A stretch of DNA of 64,000 nt from Ophthalmolycus amberensis. Lineage: Eukaryota > Chordata > Actinopteri > Perciformes > Zoarcidae. Position numbers and translations under genes: made by a program. The notes beneath the pieces are model-generated. The model ran no database searches and was not told the DNA's origin. It saw only the letters and a list, made by a program, of their open reading frames with translations. The stretch covers positions 209,624-273,623 of the forward strand of contig JAFEUB010000785.1 of the NCBI GenBank assembly GCA_024529925.1. The letters run 5' to 3'. This document shows, piece by piece, positions 36,029 through 50,556 of the stretch (the first letter of the stretch is position 1; each line of letters opens with the position of its first letter).

Positions 36029-38071
36029 ATTAAAGCTGCGAGCAGCGATGAACGGGCCCTCGCCATGCGCTCGTCGGCGTGCCGGCGGGACTCTGGCCTG
36101 CGCGTCCGCGAGCGAGACGTGTTTAATCCCGCGTGGACCGCCTGGTGCCGGAATTGACGCTTTGCAAACAGTCCGACGCTTCCTGCGTCCTCTGCCTGGC
36201 GCTACAGAACGCGTGCGTCGTGTTGCTCTGTGTCAAGTGTCAACCGCGTAGTGCAAAAGTCACGTGAATCGGATGCAATTTGTCAGAAAACGCAGATTTC
36301 CTTTCGCCAGCAGGTGGCGCTGTGAGTACTAGTGAAAATAAGCTTGTAGACATCCTCAGGCCGTGAGTGTTATCAAGCATGAGAAGTTTGGGACCGTTTG
36401 GAAGAAGTGCAGCTGAGTTACATCAGCTTTTTTCACGAGGAATCACATAAAGTAATCGCCCGCTACGGCTAAACGATTCCGTTAAAGGTAAAGCTTTTAA
36501 TAACTTTTAATCACAACGGTCTTGACATGGTGCTAGAAAATTTTAAAGTGGATCTGATGAAGTCCCTAGGAGGAGTTCGTTAAAGTATAGCGACTAGAAA
36601 TAGGCCGAAATCGATGGAAAAATGACACATGAATCAAAATTCCCAACTTCCGGTCGGGTTTAGAGCATGGTTCCAAGAGACTTATTGTTAAGTCTCCATA
36701 GGATACATGTGCGTACCAACTTTCATACATGGAGCTCAAAGGTAGCGCTGGGGCTGCTGTTTTGAAATATTGTAGGGGGCGCTATAGAGGCAATTTAAAA
36801 CGGACAAGCCAAAAAAACATATATACTATGTCTTCCTGTGACCTACAACACATGTACAAAGTTTCATGACTTTTTGAGCATCCCAACACACTCAACCATC
36901 AGCTTCCTGTTTCATGGCGAACGATGCGTCGCCACGGCAACAGCGTTCAACGAAAACGCACAATATTCTCGGCCTTTTTTCATCAATGTCTTAAGGCTAT
37001 GCTTACCAAATTTGAGACTCATCAGGTTACCTGGCTAGGAGGAATAACTAAAAGTAAAAAAAAAAACATCTCCTTTAGCCAGTAGGCGGCGCTATGAGTT
37101 ATTGAATTTTTTTCAATTGAAGTCTGTTCACGCTTGACTGAGCATCATGCATAAGAAGTTTTGTGGGGATTGGATAATGTTCCTTGGAGTTATAACAACT
37201 TCTTTTTTCATAAAAATGAGGTAAAATGGCCGCCACGCCACGTCAAGGTTCTTCGATGAAAGCGCGAGATTTTGATAACTTTTAATCACAAAGGTCTTAA
37301 GAACATCCTGAGCAAAGGAGAAGTTGATCGCATAAATTCTCTAGGAGGAGTTCGTTCAAATGCGAAGGCTGAAATGGGCAAAAAGTGGCAAAAATGCCAA
37401 CTTCGCGGGTCTGCTGTAGCGCCCCCTAGTGGTTGAATGCAAAACAATTCTCAGGATATGTTACAGCATGCGATGTGCACATATGCTGCAAGTTTTGGAA
37501 TTTTAGGACAAACGGTTGAGAAGTTATGTGTATTGATATTAAGCCACGCCCCTAAGAAGTGTATTGGTCCATATCTTGTAAACGCTAAGAGGTATCAAAA
37601 AGCTTTTAATAACTTTTGATGAGGTAGGTCCATTAATGATCCACAACAAATTTGGTAGTAATCGGACCCAGAATCTAGGAGGAGATAGAAAAAATGGGTT
37701 TTACACTAAATCCAAAATGGCGGAAAATCTAAGTAGGCGGAGCTTAGGGGTCTGATTGGCTTTTTTGTAGCTCTAGCTCAAGTGAACATGTCTGTCAAAT
37801 TTCAAGTCAATCGGACAAACTGGCCGAGGGTTGCCGGAAGTCCGACCTGTAGGGGGCGCTAGAGAGACATTTTTTTATACACAAATGTGCAAATTTTGGC
37901 AGCAGAGTTTCTCCACCAGACCTGACAGGTGTCCAAAATTGGTGAGTTTTCATGCATGGCAAGTGCCCCTACAAGCTCCATCCCCAGAAAAATAAGAACC
38001 GGAATAAGAATACCCCAGCCAATTTCAATAGGGCCTTCGCCAGGCCGACGTTGTCGACGGCTCGGGCCCTA
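36029..38071 (+). repeat. Macrosatellite unit 17, TCGGCCTTTTTT subtype
   Basis: TCGGCCTTTTTTCATC at 36,969 and the TAGGCGGCGCTAT form of CTCF-like site 2. The tail (from about 37,757) has TTGCCGGAAGTCCGACC, a type shared with unit 20. One minisatellite copy closes it. Confidence 0.94.
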
Positions 38072-40038
38072 ATTAAAGCTGCGAGCAGCGATGAACGGGC
38101 CCTCGCTACGCGCGCGTCGGCGTGCCGGCGGGACTCTGGCCTGCGCGTCCGCGAGCGAGACGTGTTTAATCCCGCGTGGACCGCCTGGTGCCGGAATTGA
38201 CGCTTTGCAAACAGTCCGACGCTTCCTGCGTCCTCTGCCTGGCGCTACAGAACGCGTGCGTCGTGTTGCTCTGTGTCAAGCGTGAACCGCGTAGTGTAAA
38301 TGGGATGCAGTTTGTCAGAAAACGCAGATTTCCTTTCGCCAGCAGGTGGCGCTGTGAGTACTAGTGAAAATAAGCTTGTAGACATCCTCAGGCCGTGAGT
38401 GTTATCAAGCATGAGAAGTTTGGGACCGTTTGGAAGAAGTGCAGCTGAGTTACATCAGCTTTTTTCACGAGGAATCACATAACGTAATCGCCTGCTACGG
38501 CTAAACGATTCCGTCAAATGTAAAGCTTTTAATAACTTTTAATCACAACGGTCTTGACATGGTGCGAGCAAATTTTAAAGTGGATCTGATGAAGTCCCTA
38601 GGAGGAGTTCGTTAAAGTATAGCGACTAGAAATAGGCCGAAATCGATGGAAAAATGACACATGAATCAAAATTCCCGACTTCCGGTCGGGTTTAGAGCAT
38701 GGTTCCAAGAGACTTATATTTAAGTCTCCATAGGATACATGTGCTTACCAACTTTCATACATGTAGCTCAAACGTAGCACTGGGGCTGCTCTTTCGAAAT
38801 ATTGTAGGGGGCGCTATAGAGGCAATTTAAAACGGCCAAGCCAAAAAAACATATACACTATGTCTTCCTGTGACCTACGACACATGTACAAAGTTTCATG
38901 AGTTTTTGAGCATCCCAACACACTCAACCATCAGCTTCCTGTTTCATGGCGAACGATGCGTCGCCACGGCAACAGCGTTCAACGAAAGCGCACAATATTC
39001 TCGGCGATTTTTCATCAATGTCTTAAGGCTATCCTTACCAACTTTGAGACTCATCAGGTCACCTGGCTAGGAGGAATAACTAAAAGTAAAAAAAAAAACA
39101 TCTCCTTTAGCCAGTAGGCGGCGCTATGAGTTATTGAATTTTTTTCAATTGAAGTCTGTTCAGGCTTGACTGAGCATCATGCATAAGAAATTTTGTGCGG
39201 ATTGGATAATGTACCTTGGAGTTATAACAACTTATTTTTTCATAAAAATGAGGTAAAATGGCCGCCACGCCACGTCAAGGTTCTTCGATGAAAGCGCGAG
39301 ATTTTCATAACTCATAATCACAAAGGTCTTAAGAGCATCCTGCCCTAAGGAGAAGTTGATCGCATAAAATCTGTAGGAGGAAATCGTCTTAGTACGAAGG
39401 CTGAAAATGCAAAAAGTGACAAAAATCACAACTTCGAGGGTTTACTGTAGCGCCCCCTAGTGGTTGAATGCAAAACAATTCTCAGGGTATGTTCCAGCAT
39501 GCGATGTGCACATATGCTGCAAGTTTTGGAATTTTGGGACAAACGGTTGAGAAGTTATGTGTATTGATATTAAGCCACGCCCCTAAGAAGTTTATTGGTC
39601 CATATCTTGTAAACGCTAAGAGGTATCAAAAAGCTTTTAATAACTTTTGATGAGGTAGGTCCATTAATGATCCACAACAAATTTGGTAGTAATCGGACCC
39701 AGCATCTAGGAGGAGATAGAAAAAATGGGTTTTACACTAAATCCAAAATGGCGGAAAATCTAAGTAGGCGGAGCTTAGGGGTCTGAGAGCCTTTTTTTTA
39801 GATCTAGCGGATGTGGACATGTGGGTCAAATTTCAAGTCAATCGGACATACTGGCCGAGGGGCGTCGCCGGGCCGATTTGTAGGGGGCGCTAGAGAGCCA
39901 TTTTTTTACACAGAAAGACGCATCCATTTCAAACTCTAAGTTCGCGCAGACCTGACAAGTCCCCCAAATCTGGTGAGTTTTGGAGTATGGCAAGTCCCCC
40001 CCAAGCAGTCCCAAAGCTTACAAAAGAGAATAATAATA
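38072..40038 (+). repeat. Macrosatellite unit 18, TCGGCGATTTTT subtype
   Basis: Its middle part matches unit 14 with an offset of 8,441. Like units 4 and 14 it stands immediately left of a long unit. It ends without a minisatellite copy (ACAAAAGAGAATAATAATA). Confidence 0.94.
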
Positions 40039-42478
40039 ATTAAAGCTGCAAGCAGCGATGAACGGGCCCTCGCCATGCGCGCGTCGGGGTGCCGGCGGGA
40101 CTCCGGCCTGCGCGTCCGAGAACGTCCGCGACCGTCGGACGGCGCGTCCGCGAGCGAGACGTGTTTAATCCCGCGTGGACCGCCTGGTGCCGGAAATGAC
40201 GCTTTGCAAATAGTCTGATGCTTCCTGTGTCCGCTGCCTGGTGCTACAGAACGCATGCGTCGTGTTGCTCTGTGTCAAGTGTCAACCACGTAGTGTAAAA
40301 GTCACGTGAATCGGATGCAGTTTGTCAGAAAACGCAGATTTCCTTTCGCCAGAAGGTGGCGCTGTGAGTACTAGTGAAAATAAGCTTGTAGACATCCTCA
40401 GGCCGTGAGTGTTATCAAGCATGAGAAGTTTGGGACCGTTTGGAAGAAGTCCAGCTGAGTTACATCAGACATTTCCTTTAGCCAGTAGGCTTTGCAGGTT
40501 TACTGTAGCGCCCCCTCGTGGTCGAATGCAAAACAATTCTCAGGGTATGTTACTGGATGCGATGTGCACATATACTGAATATTTTGGGAATTTAGAACAA
40601 ATGGTTGAGAAGTTATGTGTATTGATATTTTGCCACGCACCTAAGAAGTGTATTGGTCCATATCTTGTAAACGCAAAGAGATATCAAAAAGATTTTGATA
40701 GGTTTTGATGATCTAGATCCACTTATGATCCACAGCAAATTTCATAGAAATCGCAGCCAGCGTGTAGGAGTTTGCAAAAATGTGGTTTTTTCCCACTAAA
40801 GTCAAAATGGCTGACTTCCGGTTGGGTTTAGAGCTTAGAGCTCCAGGGGCTTTTTTGTCCGTCTACATGTGATACATCTGTTTACCAAATGTTATACATC
40901 AAAATTGTATATATAGATAGTGAAACGTACCGCGAGGGCTGCGTCGTCGAAATATTGTATAAATTCATACAAAATTGAAAATGGCAGACTTCCGGTCGGG
41001 TTTAGAGCATGGTCCCAAGAGACTTATTTTTAAGTCTCCATAAGATACATATGCCAACCAACTTTCATACATGTAGCTCAAACGTAGCGCTGGGGCTGCT
41101 CTTTCGAAATATTGTAGGGGGCGCTATAGAGGCAATTTAAAACGGCCAAGCCAAATAACCACATACACTATGTCTTCCTGTGACCTACGACACATGTACA
41201 AAGTTTCATGAGTTTTTGAGCATCCCAACACACTCAACCATCAGCTTCCTGTTTCATGGCGAACGATGTGTCGCCACGGCAACACCGTTCAACGAAAGCG
41301 CACAATGTTCATGATGATGCATCATCAATGTCTTAAGGCTATCCGTACCAAATTTGAGACTCATCAGGTCATCAGGCTAGGAGGAATTAAGAAAGGTATA
41401 AAATATGACATTTCCTTTAGCCAGGAGGTGGCGCTATGAGTTATTGAATTTTTTTCAATTGAAATATGTTCAAGCTTGAATGATTATCATGCATAAGAAG
41501 ATTTGTGCGGATTGGATAATGTACCTTGGAGTTATAACAACTTATAAGAATTTATTTTTTCAAAAACAGTGAGGCAAAATGGCCGCCACGCCACGTCAAG
41601 GTTCTTCGATGAAAGCGCGAGATTTTGATAACTTTTAATCACAAAGGTCTTAAGAACATCCTGAGCAAAGGAGAAGTTGATCGCATAAATTCTCTAGGAG
41701 GAGTTCGTTAAAATGCGAAGGCTGAAATTGGCAAAAAGTGGCAAAAAGGCCAACTTCGCGGGTCTGCTGTAGCGCCCCCTAGTGGTTGAATGCAAAACAA
41801 TTCTCAGGATATGTTACAGCATGCGATGTGCACATATGCTGCAAGTTTTGGAATTTTGGGACAAACTGTTATGAAGTTATGTGTATTGATATTAAGCCAC
41901 GCCCCTAAGAAGTTTATTGGTCCATATCTTGGAAACGCTAAGAGGTATCAAAAAGCTTTTAATAACTTTTGATGACGTAGATCTAATAATGATCCACAAC
42001 AAATATGGTAGTAATCGGACCCAGCATCTAGGAGGAGATAGAAAAAATGGGTTTTACACTAAATTCAAAATGGCGGAAAATCTAAGTAGGCGGAGCTTAG
42101 GGGTCTGATTGGCTTTTTTTTAGATCTAGCGGATTGGGACATGTGGGTCAAATTTCAAGTCAATCAGACATACTGGCCGAGGGGCGTCGCCGGTCCGATT
42201 TGTAGGGGGCGCTAGAGAGCCATTTTTTTACACACACATATGCAAATTTGGGCAGCAGAGTTTCTCCACCAGATGTGAGAGGGGTGCAAAAATGGTGAGT
42301 TTTCATGAATTCCAAGTGCCCCTACAAGCTCCATCCCCGGCAGAATAATGACGGATTCCTCCAATTTCAATAGGGCCTTCGCGGCCCGACGTTGTCGGTG
42401 GCTCGGGCCCTAATAACGGATTCCTCCAATTTCAAGAGGGCCTTCGCCAGGCCGACGTTGTCGACGGCTCGGGCCCTA
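40039..42478 (+). repeat. Macrosatellite unit 19, long type (2,440 bp)
   Basis: Near-copy of unit 5. CTCF-like site 1 has CCAGAAGGTGGCGCTG (near 40,351), one mismatch. It ends with a variant minisatellite copy followed by a standard one, the same order as in unit 5. Confidence 0.94.
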
Positions 42479-44441
42479 ATTAAAGCTGCGAGCAGCGATG
42501 AACGGGCCCTCGCCATGCGCGCGTCGGCGTGCCGGCGGGACTCCGGCCTGCGCGTCCGCGAGCGAGACGTGTTTAATCCCGCGTGGACCGCCTGGTGCCG
42601 GAATTGACGCTTTGCAAACAGTCCGACGCTTCCTGCGTCCTCTGCCTGGCGCTACAGAACGCGTGCGTCGTGTTGCTCTGTGTCAAGTGTCAACCGCGTA
42701 GTGTAAAAGTCACGTGAATCGGATGCAGTTTGTCAGAAAACGCAGATTTCCTTTCGCCAGCAGGTGGCGCTGTGAGTACTAGTGAAAATAAGCTTGTAGA
42801 CATCCTCGGGCCGTGAGTGTTATCAAGCATGAGAAGTTTGGGACCGTTTGGAAGAAGTGCAGCTGAGTTACATCAGCTTTTTTCACGAGGAATCACATAA
42901 CGTAATCGCCCGCTACGGCTAAACGATTCCGTCAAATGTAAAGCTTTTAATAACTTTTAATCACAACGGTCTTGACATGGTGCTAGCAAATTTTAAAGTG
43001 GATCTGATGAAGTCCCTAGGAGGAGTTCGTTAAAGTATAGCGACTAGAAATAGGCCGAAATCGATGGAAAAATGACACATCAATCAAAATACCCGACTTC
43101 CGGTCGGGTTTAGAGCATGGTTCCAAGAGACTTATATTTAAGTCTCCATAGGATACATGTGCGTACCAACTTTCATACATGTAGCTCAAACGTAGCGCTG
43201 GGGCTGCTCTTTCGAAATATTGTAGGGGGCGCTACAGAGGCAATTTAAAACGGACGATTAAAAAAATCATATACACTATGTCGTCTTATGACCTATGACA
43301 CATGTACAAAGTTGCATGCGTTTTTGAGCATCGTAAGTGAGTAAAACCATCAGATTCATTTTTCATGGCGAACGATGGGTCGCCACGGCAACAGCGTTCA
43401 ACGAAAACGCACAATATTCTCGGCCTTTTTTCATCAATGTCTTAAGGCTATCCTTACCAAATTTGAGAATCATCAGGTCACCTGGCTAGGAGGAATAACT
43501 AAAAGTAAAAAAAAAAACATCTCCTTTAGCCAGTAGGCGGCGCTATGAGTTATTGAATTTTTTTCAATTGAAGTCTGTTCAGGCTTGACTGAGCATCATG
43601 CATAAGAAATTTTGTGCGGATTGGATAATGTACCTTGGAGTTATAACAACTTATTTTTTCATAAAAATGAGGTAAAATGGCCGCCACGCCACGTCAAGGT
43701 TCTTCGATGAAAGCGCGAGATTTTCATAAGTTGTAATCACAAAGGTCTTAAGAGCACCCTGACCAAAGGAGAAGTTGATCGCATAAAATCTGTAGGAGGA
43801 AATCGTCTTAGTACGAAGGCTGAAAATGCAAAAAGTGACAAAAATCACAACTTCGCGGGTTTACTGTAGCGCCCCCTAGTGGTCGAATGAAAAACAATTC
43901 TCAGGGTATGTTCCAGCATGCGATGTGCATATATGCTGCAAGTTTTGGAATTTTAGGACAAACGGTTGAGAAGTTATGTGTATTGATATTAAGCCACGCC
44001 CCTAAGAAGTTTATTGGTCCATATCTTGTAAACGGTAAGAGGTATCAAAAAGCTTTTAATAACTTTTGATGAGGTAGGTCCATTAATGATCCACAACAAA
44101 TTTGGTAGTAATCGGACCCAGAATCTAGGAGGAGATAGAAAAAAGGGGTTTTACACTAAATTCAAAATGGCGGAAAATCTAAGTAGGCGGAGCTTAGGGG
44201 TCTGATTGGCTTTTTTGTAGCTCTAGCTCAAGTGAACATGTCTGTCAAATTTCAAGTCAATCGGACAAACTGGCCGAGGGTTGCCGGAAGTCCGACCTGT
44301 AGGGGGCGCTAGAGAGACATTTTTTTATACACAAATGTGCAAATTTTGGCAGCAGAGTTTCTCCACCAGACCTGACAGGTGTCCAAAATTGGTGAGTTTT
44401 CATGCATGGCAAGTGCCCCTACAAGCTCCATCCCCAGAAAA
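42479..44441 (+). repeat. Macrosatellite unit 20, TCGGCCTTTTTT subtype
   Basis: It has private changes at 43,285-43,350 (TCGTCTTATGACC, AGTGAGTAAAACC). The tail shares TTGCCGGAAGTCCGACC with unit 17. It runs directly into unit 21 at CCCCAGAAAA with no minisatellite copy. Confidence 0.94.
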
Positions 44442-46605
44442 ATTAAAGCTGCGAGCAGCGATGAACGGGCCCTCGCCATGCGCGCGTCGGGGTGCCGGCG
44501 GGACTCTGGCCTGCGCGTCCGAGAACGTCCGCGACCGTCGGACGGCGCGTCCGCGAGCGAGACGTGTTTAATCCCGCGTGGACCGCCTGGTGACGGAAAT
44601 GACGCTTTGCAAATAGTCTGATGCTTCCTGTGTCCGCTGCCTGGTGCTACAGAACGCGTGCGTCGTGTTGCTCTGTGTCAAGTGTCAACCGTGTAGTGTA
44701 AAAGTCACGTGAATCGGATGCAGTTTGTCAGAAAACGCAGATTTCCTTTCGCCAGCAGGTGGCGCTGTGAGTACTAGTGAAAATAAGCTTGTAGACATCC
44801 TCAGGCCGTGAGTGTTATCAAGCATGAGAAGTTTGGGACCGTTTGGAAGAAGTGCAGCTGAGTTACATCAGCTTTTTTCACGAGGAATCACATAAAGTAA
44901 TCGCCCGCTACGGCTAAACGATTCCGTCAAATGTAAAGCTTTTAATAACTTTTAATCACAACGGTCTTGACATGGTGCGAGCAAATTTTAAAGTGGATCT
45001 GATGAAGTCCCTAGGAGGAGTTCGTTAAAGTATAGCGACTAGAAATAGGCCGAAATCGATGGAAAAATGACACATGAATCAAAATTCCCGACTTCCGGTC
45101 GGATTTAGAGCATGGTTCCAAGAGACTTATATTTAAGTCTCCATAGGATACATGTGCTTACCAACTTTCATACATGTAGCTCACACGTAGCGCCGGGGCT
45201 GCTCTTTCGAAATATTGTAGGGGGCGCTATAGAGGCAATTTAAAACGGACAAGCCAAAAAACCACATACACTATGTCTTCCTGTGACCTACGACACATGT
45301 ACAAAGTTTCATGAGTTTTTGAGCATCCCAACACACTCAACCATCAGCTTCCTGTTTCATGGCGAACGATGCGTCGCCACGGCAACACCGTTCAACGAAA
45401 GCGCACAATATTCATGATCATGCATCATCAATGTCTTAAGGCTATCCTTACTAAATTTGAGACTCATCAGGTCATCAGGCTAGGAGGAATTAAGAAAGGT
45501 ATAAAATATGACATTTCCTTTAGCCAGTAGGTGGCGCTATGAGTTATAGAATTTTTTTCAATTGAAATATGTTCAAGCTGGAATGATTATCATGCATAAG
45601 AAATTTTGTGCGGATTGCAAAATGTACCTTGGAGTTATAACAACTTATACGAATTCGTTTTTTCAAAAACAGTGAGGCAAAATGGCCGCCACGCCACGTC
45701 AAGGTTCTTCGATGAAAGCGCGAGATTTTCATAACTCATAATCACAAAGGTCTTAAGAGCATCCTGACCAAAGGACAAATTGATCGCATAAAATCTGTAG
45801 GAGGAAATCGTCTTTGTACGAAGGCTGAAAATGCAAAAAGTGACAAAAATCACAACTTCGCGGGTTTACTGTAGCGCCCCCTAGTGGTCGAATGAAAAAC
45901 AATTCTCAGGGTATGTTCCAGCATGCGATGTGCACATATGCTGCAAGTTTTGGAATTTTAGGACAAACGGTTGAGAAGTTATGTGTATTGATATTAAGCC
46001 ACGCCCCTAAGAAGTTAATTGGTCCATATCTTCTAAACGCTAAGAGGTATCAAAAAGCTTTTAATAACTTTTGATGACGTAGCTCTAATAATGATTCACT
46101 ACAAATTTGGTAGTAATCGGACCCAGCATCTAGGAGGAGATAGAAAAAATGGGTTTTACACTAAATCCAAAATGGCGGAAAATCTAAGTAGGCGGAGCTT
46201 AGGGGTCTGAGAGGCTTTTTTTTAGATCTAGCGGATTGGGACATGTGGGTAAAATTTCAAGTCAATCGGACATACTGGCCGAGGGGCGTCGCCGTGGCGA
46301 TTTGTAGGGGGCGCTAGAGAGCCATTTTTTTACGCAGAAAGACGCATCCATTTCAAACTCTAAGTTCACCCAGACCTGACAAGTCCCCCAAATCTGGTGA
46401 GTTTTGGAGTACAGCAAGTCCCTCCCAAGCAGTCCCAAAGATTAAATATAAGAATCATAAATAATAATCATGCCAATTTCAATAGGGCCTTCGCCAGGCC
46501 GACGTTGTCGACGGCTCGGGCCCTAATAAGAACCGGAATAAGAATACCCCAGCCAATTTCAATAGGGCCTTCGCCAGGCCGACGTTGTCGACGGCTCGGG
46601 CCCTA
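44442..46605 (+). repeat. Macrosatellite unit 21, extended head on a standard body
   Basis: The head is the extended form otherwise found on long units, but the body is standard and almost identical to unit 0. It looks like a recombinant between unit types. It ends with two minisatellite copies, the first matching the one after unit 0. Confidence 0.94.
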
Positions 46606-48582
46606 ATTAAAGCTGCGAGCAGCGATGAACGGGCCCTCGCCATGCGCGTGTCGGCGTGCCGGCGGGACTCCGACCTGCGCGTCCGCGAGCGAGACGTGTT
46701 TAATCCCGCGTGGACCGCCTGGTGCCGGAATTGACGCTTTGCAAACAGTCCGACGCTTCCTGCGTCCTCTGCCTGGCGCTACAGAACGCGTGCGTCGTGT
46801 TGCTCTGTGTCAAGCGTGAACTGCGTAGTGTAAATGGGATGCAGTTTGTCAGAAAACGCAGATTTCCTTTCGCCAGCAGGTGGCGCTGTGAGTACTAGTG
46901 AAAATAAGCTTGTAGACATCCTCAGGCCGTGAGTGTTATCAAGCATGAGAAGTTTGGGACCGTTTGGAAGAAGTGCAGCTGAGTTACATCAGCTTTTTTC
47001 ACGAGGAATCACATAAAGTAATCGCCCGCTACGGCTAAACGATTCCGTTAAAGGTAAAGCTTTTAATAACTTTTAATCACAACGGTCTTGACATGGTAGT
47101 AGCACAATTTAAAGTGGATCTGATGAAGTCCCTAGGAGGGGTTCGTTAAAGTATAGCGACAAGAAATAGGCCGAAATCGATGGAAAAATGACACATAAAT
47201 CAAAATTCCCGACTTCCGGTCGGGTTTAGAGCATGGTTCCAAGAGACTTATATTTAAGTCTCCATAGAATACATGAGCTTACCAACTTTCATACATGTAG
47301 CTCAAACGTAGCGCCGGGGCTGCTCTTTCGAAATCTTGTAGGGGGCGCTATAGAGGCAATTTAAAACGGACAAGCCAAAAAAACATATACACTATGTCTT
47401 TCTGTGACCTACGACACATGTACAAAGTTTCATGAGTTTTTGAGCATCCCAACACACTCAACCATCAGCTTCCTGTTTCATGGCGAACGATGCGTTGCCA
47501 CGGCAACAGCGTTCAACGAAAGCGCACAATATTCATGATCATGCATCATCAATGTCTTAAGGCTATCCTTACCAAATTTGAGACTCATCAGGTCATCAGG
47601 CTAGGAGGAATTAAGAAAGGTATAAAATATGACATTTCCTTTAGCCAGTAGGTGGCGCTATGAGTTATTGAATTTTTTTCAATTGAAATATGTTCAAGCT
47701 GGAATGATTATCATGCATAAGAAATTGTGTGCGGATTGCATAATGTACCTTGGAGTTATAACAACTTATACGAATTAGTTTTTTCAAAAACAGTGAGGCA
47801 AAATGGCCGCCACGCCACGTCAAGGTTCTTCGATGAAAGCGCGAGATTTTCATAACTCATAATCACAAAGGTCTTAAGAGCATCCTGACCAAAGGAGAAG
47901 TTGATCACATAAATTCTCTAAGAGGAGTTCGTTAAAATGCGAAGGCTGAAATCTGCAAAAAGTGGCAAAAATGCCAACTTCGCGGGTTTGCTGTAGCGCC
48001 CACTAGTGGTTGAATGCAAAACAATTCTCAGGGTATGTTACAGCATGCGATGTGCACATATGCTGCAAGTTTTGGAATTTTGGGACAAACGGTTGAGAAG
48101 TTATGTGTATTGATATTAAGCCACGCCCCTAAGAAGTTTATTGGTCCATATCTTGTAAACGGTAAGAGGTATCAAAAAGCTTTTAATACCTTTTGATGAC
48201 GTAGCTCTAATAATGATCCACAACAAATTTGGTAGTAATCGGACCCAGCATCTAGGAGGAGATAGAAAAAATGGGTTTTACACTAAATCCAAAATGGCGG
48301 AAAATCTAAGTAGGCGGAGCTTAGGGGTTTGAGAGGCTTTTTTTTAGATCTAGCGGATTCGGACATGTGGGTCAAATTTCAAGTAAATCGGACATACTGG
48401 CCGAGGGGCGTCGCCGTGGCGATTTGTAGGGGGCGCTAGAGAGCCATTTATTTACACAGAAAGACGCATCCATTTCAAACTCTAAGTTCGCGCAGACCTG
48501 ACAAGTCCCCCAAATCTGGTGAGTTTTGGAGTATGGCAAGTCCCCCCCAAGCAGTCCCAAAGATGAAAAATAGGAATCATAA
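46606..48582 (+). repeat. Macrosatellite unit 22
   Basis: Private head variants GCGCGTGTCGGCG and TCCGACCTGCG. The reverse CTCF-like site at 47,994 is damaged (GCGCCCACTAGTGG). No minisatellite copy before the next unit. Confidence 0.95.
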
Positions 48583-50556
48583 ATTAAAGCTGCGAGCAGC
48601 GATGAACGGGCCCTCGCTACGCGCGCGTCGGCGTGCCGGCGGGACTCCGGCCTGCGCGTCCGCGAGCGAGACGTGTTTAATCCCGCGTGGACCGCCTGGT
48701 GCCGGAATTGACTCTTTGCAAACAGTCCGACGCTTCCTGCGTCCTCTGCCTGGCGCTACAGAACGCGTGCGTCGTGTTGCTCTGTGTCAAGCGTCAACCG
48801 CGTAGTGTAAATGGGATGCAGTTTGTCAGAAAACGCAGATTTCCTTTCGCCAGCAGGTGGCGCTGTGAGTACTAGTGAAAATAAGCTTGTAGACATCCTC
48901 AGGCCGTGAGTGTTATCAAGCATGAGAAGTTTGGGACCGTTTGGAACAAGTGCAGCTGAGTTACATCAGCTTTTTTCACGAGGAGTCACATAAAGTAATC
49001 GGCCGCTACGGCTAAACGATTCCGTCAAATGTAAAGCTTTTAATAACTTTTAATCACAACGGTCTTGACATGGTGCGAGCAAATTTTAAAGTGGATCTGA
49101 TGAAGTCCCTAGGAGGAGTTCGTTAAAGTATAGCGACAAGAAATAGGCCGAAATCGATGGAAAAATGACACATCAATCAAAATACCCGACTTCCGGTCGG
49201 GTTTAGAGCATGGTTCCAAGAGACTTATATTTAAGTCTCCATAGGATACATGTGCGTACCAACTTTCATACATGTAGCTCAAACGTAGCGCCGGGGCTGC
49301 TCTTTCGAAATATTGTAGGGGGCGCTATAGAGGCAATTTAAAACGGACAAGCCAAAAAAACATATACACTATGTCTTCCTGTGACCTACGACACATGTAC
49401 AAAGTTTCATGAGTTTTTGAGCATCCCAACACACTCAACCATCAGCTTCCTGTTTCATGGCGAACGATGCGTCGCCACGGCAACACCGTTCAACGAAAGC
49501 GCACAATATTCATGATCATGCATCATCAATGTCTTCAGGCTATCCTTACTAAATTTGAGACTCATCAGGTCATCAGGCTAGGAGGAATTAAGAAAGGTAT
49601 AAAATATGACATTTCCTTTAGCCAGTAGGTGGCGCTATGAGTTATTGAATTTTTTTCAATTGAAATATGTTCAAGCTTGATGTATCATCATGCATAAGAA
49701 GTTTTGTGCGGATTGGACAATGTACCTTGGAGTTATAACAACTTAGAATAATTAGTTTTTTCAAAAACAATGAGGCAAAATGGCCGCCACGCCACGTCAA
49801 GGTTCTTCGATGAAAGCGCGAGATTTTGATAACTTTTAATCACAAAGGTCTTAAGAACATCCTGACCAAAGGAAAAGTTGATCGCATAAATTCTCTAGGA
49901 GGAGTTCGTTCAAATGCGAAGGCTGAAATTGGCGAAAAGTGGGAAAAATGCCAACTTCGCGGGTCTACTGTAGCGCCCCCTAGTGGTTGAATGCAAAACA
50001 ATTGTCAGGGTATGTTCCAACATGCGATGTGCACATATGCTGCAAGTTTTGGAATTTTGGGACAAACGGTTGAGAAGTTATGTGTATTGATATTAAGCCA
50101 CGCCCCTAAGAAGTTTATTGGTCCATATCTTGTAAACGCTAAGAGGTATCAAAAAGCTTTTAATAACTTTTGATGACGTAGCTCTAATAATGATCCACAA
50201 CAAATTTGGTAGTAATCGGACCCAGCATCTAGGAGGAGATAGAAAAAATTGGTTTTACACAAAATTCAAAATGGCGGAAAATCTAAGTAGGCGGAGCTTA
50301 GGGGTCTGAGAGGATTTTTTGTAGATCTATATTGATTGGGCATGTGGGTCGAATTTCAAGTAAATCGGGCATACTTGCCGAGGGGGCTGACCGGTCCGAA
50401 TTGAAGGGGGCGCTAGAGAGCCATTTTTTTTACACACAAATATGCAAATTTGGGCAGCAGAGTTTCTACCTCAGATCTGAGAGGGGTGCAAAAATCGTGG
50501 GTTTTCATGCATTCCAAGTACCCCTACAAGCTCCCTCCCCACAAAAATAAAAGTAA
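48583..50556 (+). repeat. Macrosatellite unit 23
   Basis: The tail is the rare GATCTATATTGATTGGGCAT type seen in unit 9. It also has ATGTATCATCATGC at 49,680. It joins the long unit 24 without a minisatellite copy. Confidence 0.95.
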
